The position numbers and the translations under genes are program-made. From Sphingomonadales bacterium (GTDB lineage: Bacteria > Pseudomonadota > Alphaproteobacteria > Sphingomonadales > Sphingomonadaceae), in NCBI GenBank assembly GCA_027486895.1, contig JAIXOE010000014.1, forward strand, positions 59,199 through 123,198: a stretch of DNA of 64,000 nucleotides, read 5' to 3'. Positions 17,617 through 26,941 of the stretch are shown piece by piece (the first letter of the stretch is position 1; every line of letters starts with the position of its first letter). A model generated the notes under the pieces. It ran no database searches. It was not told where the DNA came from and saw only the letters and a program-made list of their open reading frames with translations.

Positions 17617-18299
17617 TTGCGCACCACCACCCAGCGGACCGGACCATCAACGCCATCGATGCGCCGCTTCAAATTGGCAGTCCACATAACCCACGGCCGC
17701 GCGGAATAATCGGGAAGCAACCAATTGCCTTCCAGCCAAACGGTGCGATCAATCGACTTGCTCACTTGATACTCCTTCTCAAACTCCGGCGTGAGTAGCA
17801 GGATCGCAGGTGTGCCGCTATGCGCCTCTATCTGGTTTAGGAAGGTTGCGAGTTCTGACAATATAAGTGCGCGGTTTGGACGCCCTTTGCAGGTTTCGGA
17901 GAAATCGAGCTGGACCGCAGGGGGCAATGCCCGTTCATTGCGCGGAACGCTGGTGATGAACATCGTGGCCTGATCTGATGCAAGTCGGCAGATATCAAAA
18001 TGGTGGAGCGCGCCAAACCGGATGCCGGCGTCCTGCGCACCTGCCAGATTGGCTTGAAATTCTGCATCACGCGCACGCGCACCCTCGACCGCAGTGATAT
18101 AGGCGAAATCGACACCCGTTGCGCCAAGCTCCGCCCAATTGGGGCTGCCATTGCTTTCGTTGACCACAATGCCCTGAACCGGATATTCGTCGCGTGAAGG
18201 CGCCCAAGCGGTGACATAACGCCAGCCTGCAAAAGCGGCGAGCGCGATGCCGAGCATGATAATGCCCCACCGGACGAATTGGCGGTTACCCCCAGTCAT
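17613..18299 (-). CDS. Membrane-anchored GH25 (lysozyme-like) domain with altered catalytic residues
   Basis: The 228-residue protein has a membrane anchor at residues 10-27 and then a GH25 muramidase fold. GIVVNESNGSPNWAEL aligns with the family start GIDVSxxNGxIDW, and VDFAYITAVEGARARDAEF and DAGIRFGALHHFD follow. The first catalytic Asp (GIDVS) is V45 here, and the D-x-E pair reads D132-F-S134, so the proton donor Glu is also missing at its usual place. It may be a non-catalytic peptidoglycan binder. It is coupled to cdd by an ATGA overlap. Confidence 0.7.
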   Translation of the reverse strand: MTGGNRQFVRWGIIMLGIALAAFAGWRYVTAWAPSRDEYPVQGIVVNESNGSPNWAELGATGVDFAYITAVEGARARDAEFQANLAGAQDAGIRFGALHHFDICRLASDQATMFITSVPRNERALPPAVQLDFSETCKGRPNRALILSELATFLNQIEAHSGTPAILLLTPEFEKEYQVSKSIDRTVWLEGNWLLPDYSARPWVMWTANLKRRIDGVDGPVRWVVVRK

Positions 18300-18413
18300 G
18301 CGACCCTCTGTTCAAGCGTGTGATTCGACCCCTCTAGGCGTTACCGCCGCGCGAAGTCGATAGTCGTTGCGCAGTGGCAGCCCCAGTGCAGAAGATTTTA
18401 CGCTGCGAGGCGT

Positions 18414-18896
18414 TTATGTTTTGATGTGCAGAACGCAAATCAGCGTGAACAACCGGCGAGCTGTGGCAAAGTCCACCTCCACTTTTCCCTCAAGTCGTTC
18501 CATCAACAGCTCGGCCGCTTCATTGTGCACGCCGCGCCGCGCCATATCGATGGTTTCGATTTCGGCAGCGCTCGCCTTGCGAATGGCCTGATAGTAACTG
18601 TCGCAAATGGCGAAATAGTCTTTCACCACCCGGCGGAAGCGGCCCAAGCCCAGAATAAGCATTTCATGCGGCGAATCATCCTGCCGGCGGATGTCGAGAA
18701 TGAGGCGACCTTCCGCCACGCTGATGCTCAAATGGTACGGCCCGGCATAACCATCGCCCATGTCGCGCAGTGGCTTGAAGAAGTTATCTTCAATCAAATC
18801 GAAGATTGCAACGCGCCGCTCCTGCTCGATATCGGCGTTGCGCCGAAGTATCGTTGCTTCGTCCAGATCCACTTTAATGATGCGCGGGTCGCTCAT
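18414..18896 (-). CDS. UPF0262 family protein
   Basis: The 160-residue protein matches the alphaproteobacterial UPF0262 family from start to end, with IKVDLDEATILRRNADIEQERRVAIFDLIEDN at its N-terminus (residues 6-37) and SPHEMLILGLGRFRRVVKDYF in the middle. The function is unknown to me. It is divergent from dnaB across about 150 bases. Confidence 0.88.
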   Translation of the reverse strand: MSDPRIIKVDLDEATILRRNADIEQERRVAIFDLIEDNFFKPLRDMGDGYAGPYHLSISVAEGRLILDIRRQDDSPHEMLILGLGRFRRVVKDYFAICDSYYQAIRKASAAEIETIDMARRGVHNEAAELLMERLEGKVEVDFATARRLFTLICVLHIKT

Positions 18897-19043
18897 GCTG
18901 CTGTGTTAGCTTGAGATATTTTTGGAGCAAGAGCTATCCCGTTTGTGGAGCAAGCCGATGTGCAATATGTTGTCCACAGCCATATCCCCGCACTTCTTTT
19001 TGTGCCCCCTTGCGAAGCTGAACATGCTAAAGGATATGGGGCC

Positions 19044-20531
19044 ATGGCCGAACTTATCAGACTTGCAGCAGCCAATGAAGCTGAACCCCAACGCCTTCCC
19101 CGCAATATTGAGGCGGAAGCAGCGTTTCTCGGCGCGATCCTGATTGATAACCGGGTGATCGAAGATGTGTCGATCAAGCTTCAGCCCGACCATTTCTTTG
19201 AACCGCTGCATGGCCGCATCTACGAACAGATATTGCGGCTGATTGACCGCAACATGCTGGTGACGCCAGTTACGCTGAAGCCGTTTTTCGAAGCTGACGA
19301 ATCCATGCGTGAGCTTGGCGGCCCCGGCTATCTGATTAAGCTGACCGCCGACGGCGCTGGTTTGATTGGTGCACGCGACTTTGCGCAGCAGATTTACGAC
19401 CTCGCCTTGCTGCGCGAACTGGTGACCGTGGGCCGTACTTTGGTCGATAATGCGCTCGACACAAGCGAGAGCGTTGATCCCAAGGGCCAAATCGAAGCCG
19501 CAGAAAGCGCTTTGTACAAAGTTGCCGAGGGCGAAGGCGATACAGGCTCAATGAAGAGCTTCCTCGCGGCATCGACCGAGGCAATCCGCAACGTTGAAAA
19601 GGCGTTGCAGTCGGGCGGCAATCTGTCCGGCGTCACAACTGGCCTTGATAGCATTAACGGCAAATGTGGTGGCCTGCACAATTCCGACCTTGTGATTCTC
19701 GCTGGACGCCCAGGCATGGGCAAGACATCGCTTGCCACCAACATCGCCTTCAACGCCGCGCGCCGCTGGATACGCGAGCGCGAAGACGGCATTGAAGAAG
19801 CCAAGGGCGCAGGCGCCAAGGTTGCTTTTTTCAGCCTCGAAATGTCGGCGGATCAGCTGGCAACGCGTATTTTGGCAGAACAATCGGGCATCAGCTCCGA
19901 ATTGCTGCGCATGGGGAAAATCAGTCGGGAAGACTTCCGCGAATTGTCCCGCGCCAGTCGCGAGCTGCAGGAATTGCCGCTGTATATCGACGATACGCCC
20001 GCGCTGACCATCGCTGCGTTGCGCACCCGGGCGCGGCGGCTGCAGCGGCGGCACGGCATCGGGCTCATCGTCGTCGACTATTTGCAGCTGCTTCAGGGCT
20101 CAAGCCGTGCGGGTGACAACCGCGTTAATGAGATTTCGGAAATTAGCCGTGGTCTCAAGACCTTGGCAAAGGAACTGGGCCTGCCCGTGATCGCGCTCTC
20201 GCAGCTCAGCCGTGCGGTGGAACAACGCGAGGACAAGCGTCCCATGCTGTCCGACCTTCGCGAATCCGGTTCGATCGAGCAGGACGCCGACATGGTCTGG
20301 TTCGTGTATCGCGAGGATTATTACGAAGCTGCAAAGCAACCTGATCCCGTCAACGAAGCCGCGCATGATGCGTGGAAGGAAAAGATGGAGCGCATCTTTG
20401 GCGTCGCTGAACTCATCGTTGCCAAGCAGCGCCATGGTTCAACAGGCCGCGTGCGGATGAAGTTCGAAGCGAAGATTACGCGCTTTACCGACTTGGCCGA
20501 CGACCAATATGCCGACGCTGGCTATGATTAA
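19044..20531 (+). CDS. dnaB: Replicative DNA helicase DnaB
   Basis: The 495-residue hexameric helicase unwinds DNA at the replication fork. The N-terminal primase-interacting domain begins RNIEAEAAFLGAILIDNRVI. The RecA-like C-terminal domain has Walker A AGRPGMGKTSLA, Walker B-type GLIVVDYLQLLQGS, and the motif SDLRESGSIEQDADMV. An insertion after Walker A (RRWIREREDGIEEAKGAGAK) is common in alphaproteobacterial DnaB. The frame is open further upstream, but the conserved protein and AGGATATGGGG ribosome-binding site point to ATG 19044. A paired-hairpin repeat follows the stop. Confidence 0.96.
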   Translation: MAELIRLAAANEAEPQRLPRNIEAEAAFLGAILIDNRVIEDVSIKLQPDHFFEPLHGRIYEQILRLIDRNMLVTPVTLKPFFEADESMRELGGPGYLIKLTADGAGLIGARDFAQQIYDLALLRELVTVGRTLVDNALDTSESVDPKGQIEAAESALYKVAEGEGDTGSMKSFLAASTEAIRNVEKALQSGGNLSGVTTGLDSINGKCGGLHNSDLVILAGRPGMGKTSLATNIAFNAARRWIREREDGIEEAKGAGAKVAFFSLEMSADQLATRILAEQSGISSELLRMGKISREDFRELSRASRELQELPLYIDDTPALTIAALRTRARRLQRRHGIGLIVVDYLQLLQGSSRAGDNRVNEISEISRGLKTLAKELGLPVIALSQLSRAVEQREDKRPMLSDLRESGSIEQDADMVWFVYREDYYEAAKQPDPVNEAAHDAWKEKMERIFGVAELIVAKQRHGSTGRVRMKFEAKITRFTDLADDQYADAGYD

Positions 20532-20547
20532 GGTTTAGGCCCAATAT

Positions 20548-20618
20548 CGTCATCCCGAACTCGTTTCGGGATAACGCACGACCGTAGCATGTTATCCTGA
20601 AACAAGTTCAGGATGACG
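20548..20618. repeat. Dispersed paired-hairpin repeat between convergent dnaB and ubiG
   Basis: Two imperfect arms, at 20548-20575 and 20591-20618, are inverted copies of each other (25 of 28 bases match). Each arm also contains its own short palindrome around CTGAAACAAGTTCAG. The same core recurs at 58265-58354. It sits between two converging stop codons, where it could end both transcripts. Repeats of this type are abundant in sphingomonad genomes (from memory). Confidence 0.85.
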
Positions 20619-20631
20619 ACATGAGTGCGCT

Positions 20632-21369
20632 TCAACCCCGCAACCGCGCCGACAATATGTAATTCAGCGCCATGTTGCTGCTTAAATGCAGCCCCGACAT
20701 TGGCGAAAACGCAATGCCCTGCATGTCGACAATCTCAATGCCTGCTTCGTCCAGCAGCGCCGTCAGTTCATCGGGCGTCAGGAACTTGTCCCAATCATGC
20801 GTGCCGCGCGGGACTTGGCCAAGTCGCTCGGCAGCTTCCACGAGGAAAATGCGCGAGGCAGGGGTGCGATTCGGCGTCGATAGCAACAGCAAACCATCGG
20901 GCTTCATGTGGCGTTTCAGCTCGCCAATAAACACCGCGGGATCGTTCACATGTTCGATGACTTCCATCGATGAAACGACGTCAAACTGGCCAAGGCCCTG
21001 TGCGGCGATTTCGCCTGCGCGATAGGTGATGGGCAGTCCCGACAGTGCCGCATGCGCGGTTGCCGCTTCAATATTCTCCGGCGCGGCATCAACGCCCGTG
21101 ACATCTGCCCCCATGCGCGCAAGTGGTTCACAGAGCAGCCCGGCACCGCAGCCAACATCAAGCGCAGACTTGCCCGTGAGTGGATAGCGCGCTTTGCCAT
21201 CGCCACCAAAATGCGCGTCGACAGCGGCGCGAATGAAGCCAAGGCGCACGGGATTGAGGCGGTGGAGCATGGCGCTTGAACCCTTTGGGTCCCACCATTC
21301 GGCCGCCAAGCCACCGAAATGGGCAGCTTCCGTAGCGTTTATTGTCGTTGCTGAGCTTGCGTTTGTCAT
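20632..21369 (-). CDS. ubiG: Bifunctional ubiquinone O-methyltransferase UbiG
   Basis: The 245-residue class I SAM methyltransferase has the UbiG start FGGLAAEWWDPKGSSAMLHRLNP, SAM motif I ALDVGCGAGLLCEPLARMG, and SSMEVIEHVNDPAVF. It catalyses both O-methylations in ubiquinone synthesis. Other ubiquinone genes (ubiB, ubiE) are at the right end of the window. It is divergent from lysC with only 54 bases between starts. Confidence 0.94.
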   Translation of the reverse strand: MTNASSATTINATEAAHFGGLAAEWWDPKGSSAMLHRLNPVRLGFIRAAVDAHFGGDGKARYPLTGKSALDVGCGAGLLCEPLARMGADVTGVDAAPENIEAATAHAALSGLPITYRAGEIAAQGLGQFDVVSSMEVIEHVNDPAVFIGELKRHMKPDGLLLLSTPNRTPASRIFLVEAAERLGQVPRGTHDWDKFLTPDELTALLDEAGIEIVDMQGIAFSPMSGLHLSSNMALNYILSARLRG

Positions 21370-21423
21370 ATCCTGTCCTTATCAGGACCCACGATTGTAA
21401 TATAGCGACTATTCAAGGTTTTC

Positions 21424-22680
21424 ATGGCCCGCATTGTAATGAAATTTGGCGGCACGTCTATGGCCGGAACCGAACGTATCCGCCGTGTCGCGCAATTGGT
21501 GAAGCGTCAGGCCGAACGTGGTGACGAAGTCGCCGTCGTCGTCTCCGCGATGGCGGGCGATACGGACCGCCTCGTTAACTTTTGCCGTGAAGCAAATGCG
21601 CTATACGATCCCGCTGAATATGACGTGGTGGTCGCCGCTGGCGAACAGATTACCGCCGGTTTGCTGGCCATCACTTTGCAGGCGCTTGGTTGCGAAGCGC
21701 GCAGCTGGCTTGGCTGGCAAATGCCCATCCATACAGACGGCGCCCATGCAAAAGCACGCATTGGTTCGATTGATACCGACGAATTGCTGGCGTCGATGAA
21801 GGCCGGAAACATTGCTGTCATTCCCGGATTTCAGGGACTGACCGACGACAATCGCATCACCACCTTGGGGCGCGGGGGGTCTGATACCTCGGCTGTCGCG
21901 GTGGCCGCTGCAGTGAAGGCAGATCGCTGCGATATCTACACCGACGTCGATGGCGTTTACACCACTGACCCACGCATCGTGGCCCGCGCCCGCAAGCTGA
22001 AGGCCGTGACCTACGAAGAAATGCTTGAACTGGCATCCGTCGGGTCGAAGGTCTTGCAGACCCGCTCGGTTGGCCTTGCGATGAAGGAAGGCGTGCGCGT
22101 TCAGGTGCTGTCTTCATTCGTAGATGAAAGCGCGCCTGACGCTGACAGTATCCCCGGTACGATGATTGTGACCGACGCAGAATTGGAGAAGTATCAAGTG
22201 GAACGCCAACTGATCACCGGAATTGCCGCCGACAAGAATGAGGCGAAGATTACCCTCACACGCGTGCCCGATCGTCCCGGCGCGGTGGCGAATATCTTCT
22301 CGCCGCTTGCCGATGCGAACATCAACGTCGACATGATCATTCAGAACGTTGGCCGCGACAAAGGCGAAACCGACGTCACTTTTACCTGCCCGCAGGCGGA
22401 CCTCGTGCGCTGCACCGACATATTGGAAAACCGCCGCGACGCCATCGGCTACAACCGCCTCATCCCCGACACAAAGGTGACCAAGATCTCCGTCGTCGGC
22501 GTCGGCATGAAAAGCCACGCAGGGGTCGCCTCAACGATGTTCAGCTCACTGGCCGACCGCAAGATCAATATTCAGGCGATCTCGACCTCCGAGATTAAGG
22601 TGTCTGTATTGATTGATGAGGATGAGACTGAGCTGGCTGTGCGTGTGCTGCATACCGCTTATGGGTTGGATGCGGAGTAA
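21424..22680 (+). CDS. lysC: Aspartate kinase
   Basis: The 418-residue monofunctional aspartokinase phosphorylates aspartate, the first step toward lysine, threonine and methionine. Seen are the start MARIVMKFGGTSMAG, LGRGGSDTSAVAVAAA, CDIYTDVDGVYTTDPRIV, and two C-terminal ACT domains (KITLTRVPDRPGAVANIF and KISVVGVGMKSHAGVASTMF). In related enzymes these ACT domains bind lysine and threonine for feedback inhibition. Confidence 0.96.
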   Translation: MARIVMKFGGTSMAGTERIRRVAQLVKRQAERGDEVAVVVSAMAGDTDRLVNFCREANALYDPAEYDVVVAAGEQITAGLLAITLQALGCEARSWLGWQMPIHTDGAHAKARIGSIDTDELLASMKAGNIAVIPGFQGLTDDNRITTLGRGGSDTSAVAVAAAVKADRCDIYTDVDGVYTTDPRIVARARKLKAVTYEEMLELASVGSKVLQTRSVGLAMKEGVRVQVLSSFVDESAPDADSIPGTMIVTDAELEKYQVERQLITGIAADKNEAKITLTRVPDRPGAVANIFSPLADANINVDMIIQNVGRDKGETDVTFTCPQADLVRCTDILENRRDAIGYNRLIPDTKVTKISVVGVGMKSHAGVASTMFSSLADRKINIQAISTSEIKVSVLIDEDETELAVRVLHTAYGLDAE

Positions 22681-22720
22681 ACCGCTTTCATTGCCAACTG
22701 GCGACCGATAAGAGACCGCT

Positions 22721-23719
22721 ATGACCAAACTCACACACCTCATGCAACGCGGCACGGACTTTCTCGGCTGCGACGTCGCCATTATGTGTGGGGCGATGTC
22801 TTGGGTTTCGGAGCGGAACCTCGTTTCCGCGATTTCCAACGCTGGTGGTTTTGGGGTCATTGCATGCGGGGCGATGACGCCGGAATTGCTCGATGCGGAG
22901 ATTGCGGCAACGAAAGCCATGACTTCCAAGCCGTTCGGTGTGAACCTGATCACCATGCATCCGCAGATTATGGATCTGATTGCCATATGCGCGCGGCATA
23001 ATGTCAGCCATGTGGTGCTCGCAGGGGGACTCCCGCCCAAAGGTAGTATTGAGGCGATTAAGGATTTTGGCGCGAAGGTCATTTGCTTTGCGCCTGCGCT
23101 AACGCTCGCGAAAAAGTTTTCACGGTCCGGCGTTGACGCGCTGGTCATCGAAGGCAGTGAGGCAGGCGGGCATATTGGACCAGTGGCGACCAGCGTGTTG
23201 GCGCAGGAAATATTGCCAGAACTTGGCGAGCAACTTCCCATTTTCGTCGCTGGCGGCATTGCGCGCGGCGGGGCAGTGGCGAGCTATCTTGAAATGGGCG
23301 CGGCTGGTGTGCAGTTGGGCACGCGTTTTGTCTGCGCGCATGAAAGCATCGCCCATCCCAATTTCAAGGCTGCGTTCCTGCGCGCCAACGCCCGCGATGC
23401 TGTTGCGAGTGTCCAGATTGACCCGCGCTTGCCCGTAATTCCTGTCCGCGCGCTGAAGAACAAGGGCACCGAGGAGTTCACCAAGAAACAGGTCGAGGTT
23501 GCCGCAATGCTTGATCGCGGTGAAATCGACATGGAAACGGCGCAGCTTGAGATCGAGAAATATTGGGCAGGGGCATTGCGCCGCGCCGTGATTGACGGTG
23601 ACGTTGAATATGGCTCGGTCATGGCTGGCCAGTCGGTTGGCATGGTCCATGTCGAACGGCCCGTGGTCGACATTATCGCCAAGCTGGTGGACGAAGCGAA
23701 CGCCGCGCTGGCGCGTTAA
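22721..23719 (+). CDS. Nitronate monooxygenase family FMN protein
   Basis: The 332-residue TIM-barrel protein resembles nitronate monooxygenase / FabK-like enzymes. The key region EGSEAGGHIGPVATSV (residues 144-159) includes the catalytic-type H151, and the FMN phosphate loop is VAGGIARGGAVASYLEMGAAGVQLGTRFV. Members oxidise propionate-3-nitronate or act as enoyl-ACP reductases; the histidine favours nitronate monooxygenase. It follows lysC by 40 bases, but no functional link is evident. Confidence 0.85.
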   Translation: MTKLTHLMQRGTDFLGCDVAIMCGAMSWVSERNLVSAISNAGGFGVIACGAMTPELLDAEIAATKAMTSKPFGVNLITMHPQIMDLIAICARHNVSHVVLAGGLPPKGSIEAIKDFGAKVICFAPALTLAKKFSRSGVDALVIEGSEAGGHIGPVATSVLAQEILPELGEQLPIFVAGGIARGGAVASYLEMGAAGVQLGTRFVCAHESIAHPNFKAAFLRANARDAVASVQIDPRLPVIPVRALKNKGTEEFTKKQVEVAAMLDRGEIDMETAQLEIEKYWAGALRRAVIDGDVEYGSVMAGQSVGMVHVERPVVDIIAKLVDEANAALAR

Positions 23720-23794
23720 TATTTGCTCTCGCCGTGCGGGAGGAGAATCGTTAACCGTCTTGCCAATGCAACACAGCGTGCGCATATCAGGTTC

Positions 23795-24265
23795 ATGACT
23801 GAAAACATCGCGACGGAACTCACCCCGCTGGACCCCGCCTTCGTGACCACTACGCGTATCGCGACAGCGATTGGATTGCTGCCTTTTGTCATTGGCGCAG
23901 GCGCGCTTGAGGTCGCGCAAGTCGCCCCTCCGGGCAGTTTCACCGTGCCGATGCTGTTGTTATATTCCTTTGTCGCCTTCGTTGTGCCTGCGCGCAAATA
24001 CCGACATTGGGGCTATGACATGGGGACCGACCGGCTGCGCATCGTGCGCGGTTACATGTTTTATCGTGACACCATCGTCCCGTTCGGGCGCATCCAGCAT
24101 ATTGACGTCGACCAAGGCCCCATTGACCGGCGTTATGGCTTGGCAACGCTGACGGTGCACACGGCGGGAAACCATAACAGCAAAGTCGCCTTGCCCGGTC
24201 TGGCCAATGCCGACGCGTTGGCGATGCGAGAGGCCATTCGCGCCGCTATTCGGCAGGACGCATAA
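23795..24265 (+). CDS. PH domain-containing membrane protein (YdbS-like)
   Basis: The 156-residue protein has two hydrophobic segments (TAIGLLPFVIGAGALEVAQ and VPMLLLYSFVAFVVPA) followed by one bacterial PH-like (bPH_2) domain with YDMGTDRLRIVRGYMFYRDTIVPFGRIQHIDVDQGP, split here over residues 73-107. This is the YdbS half of the YdbS/YdbT pair. The Bacillus proteins help resist certain bacteriocins; the role in Gram-negatives is unknown. The start at 23795 fits the conserved part; its stop overlaps the next ATG by one base (TAATG). Confidence 0.82.
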   Translation: MTENIATELTPLDPAFVTTTRIATAIGLLPFVIGAGALEVAQVAPPGSFTVPMLLLYSFVAFVVPARKYRHWGYDMGTDRLRIVRGYMFYRDTIVPFGRIQHIDVDQGPIDRRYGLATLTVHTAGNHNSKVALPGLANADALAMREAIRAAIRQDA

Positions 24266-25812
24266 TGAGCGAAAACGTTCCTTTGGCGGAGGAGGTAACT
24301 CCGGCCGTGGCGGGCGAAAGGCTGCATATTAGTGGTTTGCTGGTGAGCTTTGTCTCGGGGCTTCCGCAGTTGGTGTTTCCGATGGTTGCCGCAATCTTCG
24401 GTGTTCGAAAAGCCAACAATCCGGTCCTCATTCCCATCGTCATCGCGGCGGTCCTGATACTCAGTGTGTTTTTTCGCTGGTTGGCGTGGCTGCGGTTTCA
24501 ATATTTCGTCGGCGAACATGATATTCGGGTCGAGAAGGGCATATTGAACCGAACCGCGCGCTCAATACCTTATGAGCGGATCCAGGACGTCAGCATTGAA
24601 CAAAAACCGCTCGCCCGCATGATGGGTTTGGGTGAGGTCAAGTTTGAAACCGGTGGCGGCGATGGGGACGACGCAAAGCTCAGCTTTGTGACGTTGGAGG
24701 AGGCAAACCGGCTGCGGGCGCTCATCCGGTCGCGTAAGGCTGGATTGGCCGTTTCGGTTCCGGCAGACGCGCCAGCGCATGTTGAAGAAGATGCGCACCC
24801 GATATTCGCGATGGATGGAAAGCGGGTGTTCGTCTTTGGCCTTTATTCCTTTTCGCTCGTGATTTTTGCGGTTCTTGGCGGTCTTGCGCAGCAGTTTGAT
24901 TTCTTGCTGCCTTTTGACTTTTGGGATTTCAAACATTGGATCGGTCTGGCTGAAGAGCGCGGCGTGAGTGTTAACCAGATCAACGGCGTTGGCTTGTTCG
25001 CACAACTGATTTTGGCCTTCGGCGCCATCGCCAGCCTGATACTGATTGGCTTCGCGACCGGCGTTGTCCGCACGTGGTTACGCGAGCATGGTTTCCGGCT
25101 TGACCAGACCGCCAAGGGTTTCCGACGTCGGCGGGGGCTGCTTACACTCACTGACGTTATCATGCCCACGCACAGGGTGCAGGCGGCGGTTGTGCAAACG
25201 GGTCCATTCCGGAAACGCCGTGGTTGGCATAGCCTGAAATTTGTCAGTCTCGCGCAGGATAGCAAGGACGAAACAAACTATGTCGCCGCGCCTTTCGCGA
25301 CACTGGACGAAGTCTGGCGCATCGCACAAGCCGCAACAATCGCCGCGCCCGATGGTGACGAACGCTTGCAGAAAGGCGCTGTCAAATATTGGCTCACGCA
25401 GCTTTTGTTCATCGTGCCTGTGGTGTTGGCTGGCATGGCCGCGCTTGTGGTCTTCGCGGATGCGCCCCTTAGCCGCACGACATTGTTGCTGCTGTTACTG
25501 GTTCTTCCCGGCGCGCTTTTCTGGTTCGACTGGCGGCAGTACCGTTTCGGGTTGGATGACCATCAGCTATATTTAAAGCGCGGCTGGTGGCGGCAACAGA
25601 TGACCATTGCGCCTCAGGTAAAGGTGCAAACCGTTGAAATCGCGCAAGGCCCCATATCGCGGCGGCAGGGTCTTGCATCGCTTCGTTTCGGTATCGCTGG
25701 CGGGACGATGGAGATGATCGCACTGCCGCTGGCTACCGCGGTCGCTATCCGCGATGCAGTGATGGAAAAGGTTGCTGCTGTTGATTATTCAGCGATCAAT
25801 CAATCGCATTAG
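24265..25812 (+). CDS. PH domain-containing membrane protein (YdbT-like)
   Basis: The 515-residue protein contains three bPH_2 repeats, each starting near a basic YFVGEHDIRVEKGIL-, GFRLDQTAKGFRRRRGLL- or QLYLKRGWWRQQ-type strand and each with a Q-x-V-x-I/V segment. They are separated by three pairs of membrane helices. This is the standard YdbT layout, and the one-base overlap with the YdbS-like gene supports a two-subunit membrane complex. Its 3' end overlaps the convergent PhoD-like gene by 17 bases. Confidence 0.82.
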   Translation: MSENVPLAEEVTPAVAGERLHISGLLVSFVSGLPQLVFPMVAAIFGVRKANNPVLIPIVIAAVLILSVFFRWLAWLRFQYFVGEHDIRVEKGILNRTARSIPYERIQDVSIEQKPLARMMGLGEVKFETGGGDGDDAKLSFVTLEEANRLRALIRSRKAGLAVSVPADAPAHVEEDAHPIFAMDGKRVFVFGLYSFSLVIFAVLGGLAQQFDFLLPFDFWDFKHWIGLAEERGVSVNQINGVGLFAQLILAFGAIASLILIGFATGVVRTWLREHGFRLDQTAKGFRRRRGLLTLTDVIMPTHRVQAAVVQTGPFRKRRGWHSLKFVSLAQDSKDETNYVAAPFATLDEVWRIAQAATIAAPDGDERLQKGAVKYWLTQLLFIVPVVLAGMAALVVFADAPLSRTTLLLLLLVLPGALFWFDWRQYRFGLDDHQLYLKRGWWRQQMTIAPQVKVQTVEIAQGPISRRQGLASLRFGIAGGTMEMIALPLATAVAIRDAVMEKVAAVDYSAINQSH

Positions 25813-26941
25813 CAACCTGCGTTTCGATGACGCTGCCATCATCCTTGCGCAATGTCATCACGACCTTTTTTGCGGCCCAATCAATGTCGATTTGACCGAA
25901 GTTTGCAATGCCCCAAAATCCACCTGTCCGGCTTGGATCAGGTTCGCGGTCACCGCCATCACCTTTGCCAAAGGCCAGGTTAAGCGAGCTTGAGGTAAAG
26001 TCCCAAAGCGGTTTGGAAAGGCCCGGCGCATTGGTCTTATAAAAGCCGCCTGAATGCCGGTCGCCGGAGAGGAAAATCGCATTATTGACGCCCTTTTGCC
26101 CCAGCAAAGCGTATAGGCGGTCACGCTCCTTCGGGAAATTGGTCCAGCCTTCGAAATTATGCGCGTCGGTAATCACCTGCGTTGATGAAATGATGAAACG
26201 CAGGTCGGCTGGCTTGGCCAGTTCCTGTGCCAACCATTCCCATTGCGCAGCGCCAAGCACCGTCGCTTTGGGGTCCATATTCGGAATATACCAACCGAGC
26301 GCTGGCGCTGGATCGCGATACGGCATGGTCGCAAGGTCGGAACGGAAGAACCGCGCATCCAGAATGATAAACTGGACGCGCTTTCCCTCTGGGCCGACGA
26401 TGCGGCTTTCATATACGCCGGGGCGTGCACGCACTTCGTCAGACGCGCCCCAATAGGTTTCGTATGTCTTCTCGGCCCATTCCTTGAACGCAAAGGATCC
26501 CCCTGCGTCATTGGCGCCATAATCATGGTCATCCCATGTGGTCATCATGGGGACACTGCGCCGGAAACGGTCGAATTCAACGCGGCTGCTGAGCTTCTTA
26601 TAACTCGCGGCCAGCGTCGGGATGTCGGCGCCATTTGTCGGGCGTGTATCGCCATAAACATTGTCGCCAATCAACAGAAACGCCTGCGGATTTTGCGCAG
26701 CAATCACGTCCCAAAATTTCATATCGCGGTTTTCGTTGACGCAGCTGCCGAATGCGAAACGGGTGATCACCGCGTCCGCAGATAATGCGGGATTGGCCGG
26801 TGCCTTGGGCAGCTTGACATCCAGCGTGTCATAATAAGGGCGCAACGCCTCCTGCGCGCTTTGCGGGGCAACCTGCGGCGGCATAACCGTAGTGGCGCAT
26901 CCCGAAAGAAGCAGGGCGAATATGGGGAGAGCATATTTCAT
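25796..26941 (-). CDS. PhoD-like phosphoesterase lipoprotein in the B12 uptake operon
   Basis: The 381-residue protein begins with a lipoprotein signal (MKYALPIFALLLSGCATT). The metallophosphatase core of the PhoD family follows: FAFGSCVNENRDMKFWD, LLIGDNVYGDTRP, TTWDDHDYGANDAGG and FLSGDRHSGGF. Family enzymes hydrolyse phosphomono- or diesters outside the cytoplasm. The start overlaps the btuD-like stop (ATGA), making it the last gene of the cobalamin-riboswitch operon. A role in removing phosphate or nucleotide parts from cobamides is an attractive guess but unproven. Confidence 0.8.
   Translation of the reverse strand: MKYALPIFALLLSGCATTVMPPQVAPQSAQEALRPYYDTLDVKLPKAPANPALSADAVITRFAFGSCVNENRDMKFWDVIAAQNPQAFLLIGDNVYGDTRPTNGADIPTLAASYKKLSSRVEFDRFRRSVPMMTTWDDHDYGANDAGGSFAFKEWAEKTYETYWGASDEVRARPGVYESRIVGPEGKRVQFIILDARFFRSDLATMPYRDPAPALGWYIPNMDPKATVLGAAQWEWLAQELAKPADLRFIISSTQVITDAHNFEGWTNFPKERDRLYALLGQKGVNNAIFLSGDRHSGGFYKTNAPGLSKPLWDFTSSSLNLAFGKGDGGDREPDPSRTGGFWGIANFGQIDIDWAAKKVVMTLRKDDGSVIETQVANAID

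Noticed and set aside
23746..23762. GAATC next to TTAACC before the PH-domain genes, as a CtrA/CcrM control region
   Set aside because: Only one half site is present and no second TTAA at 7 bases; too weak.
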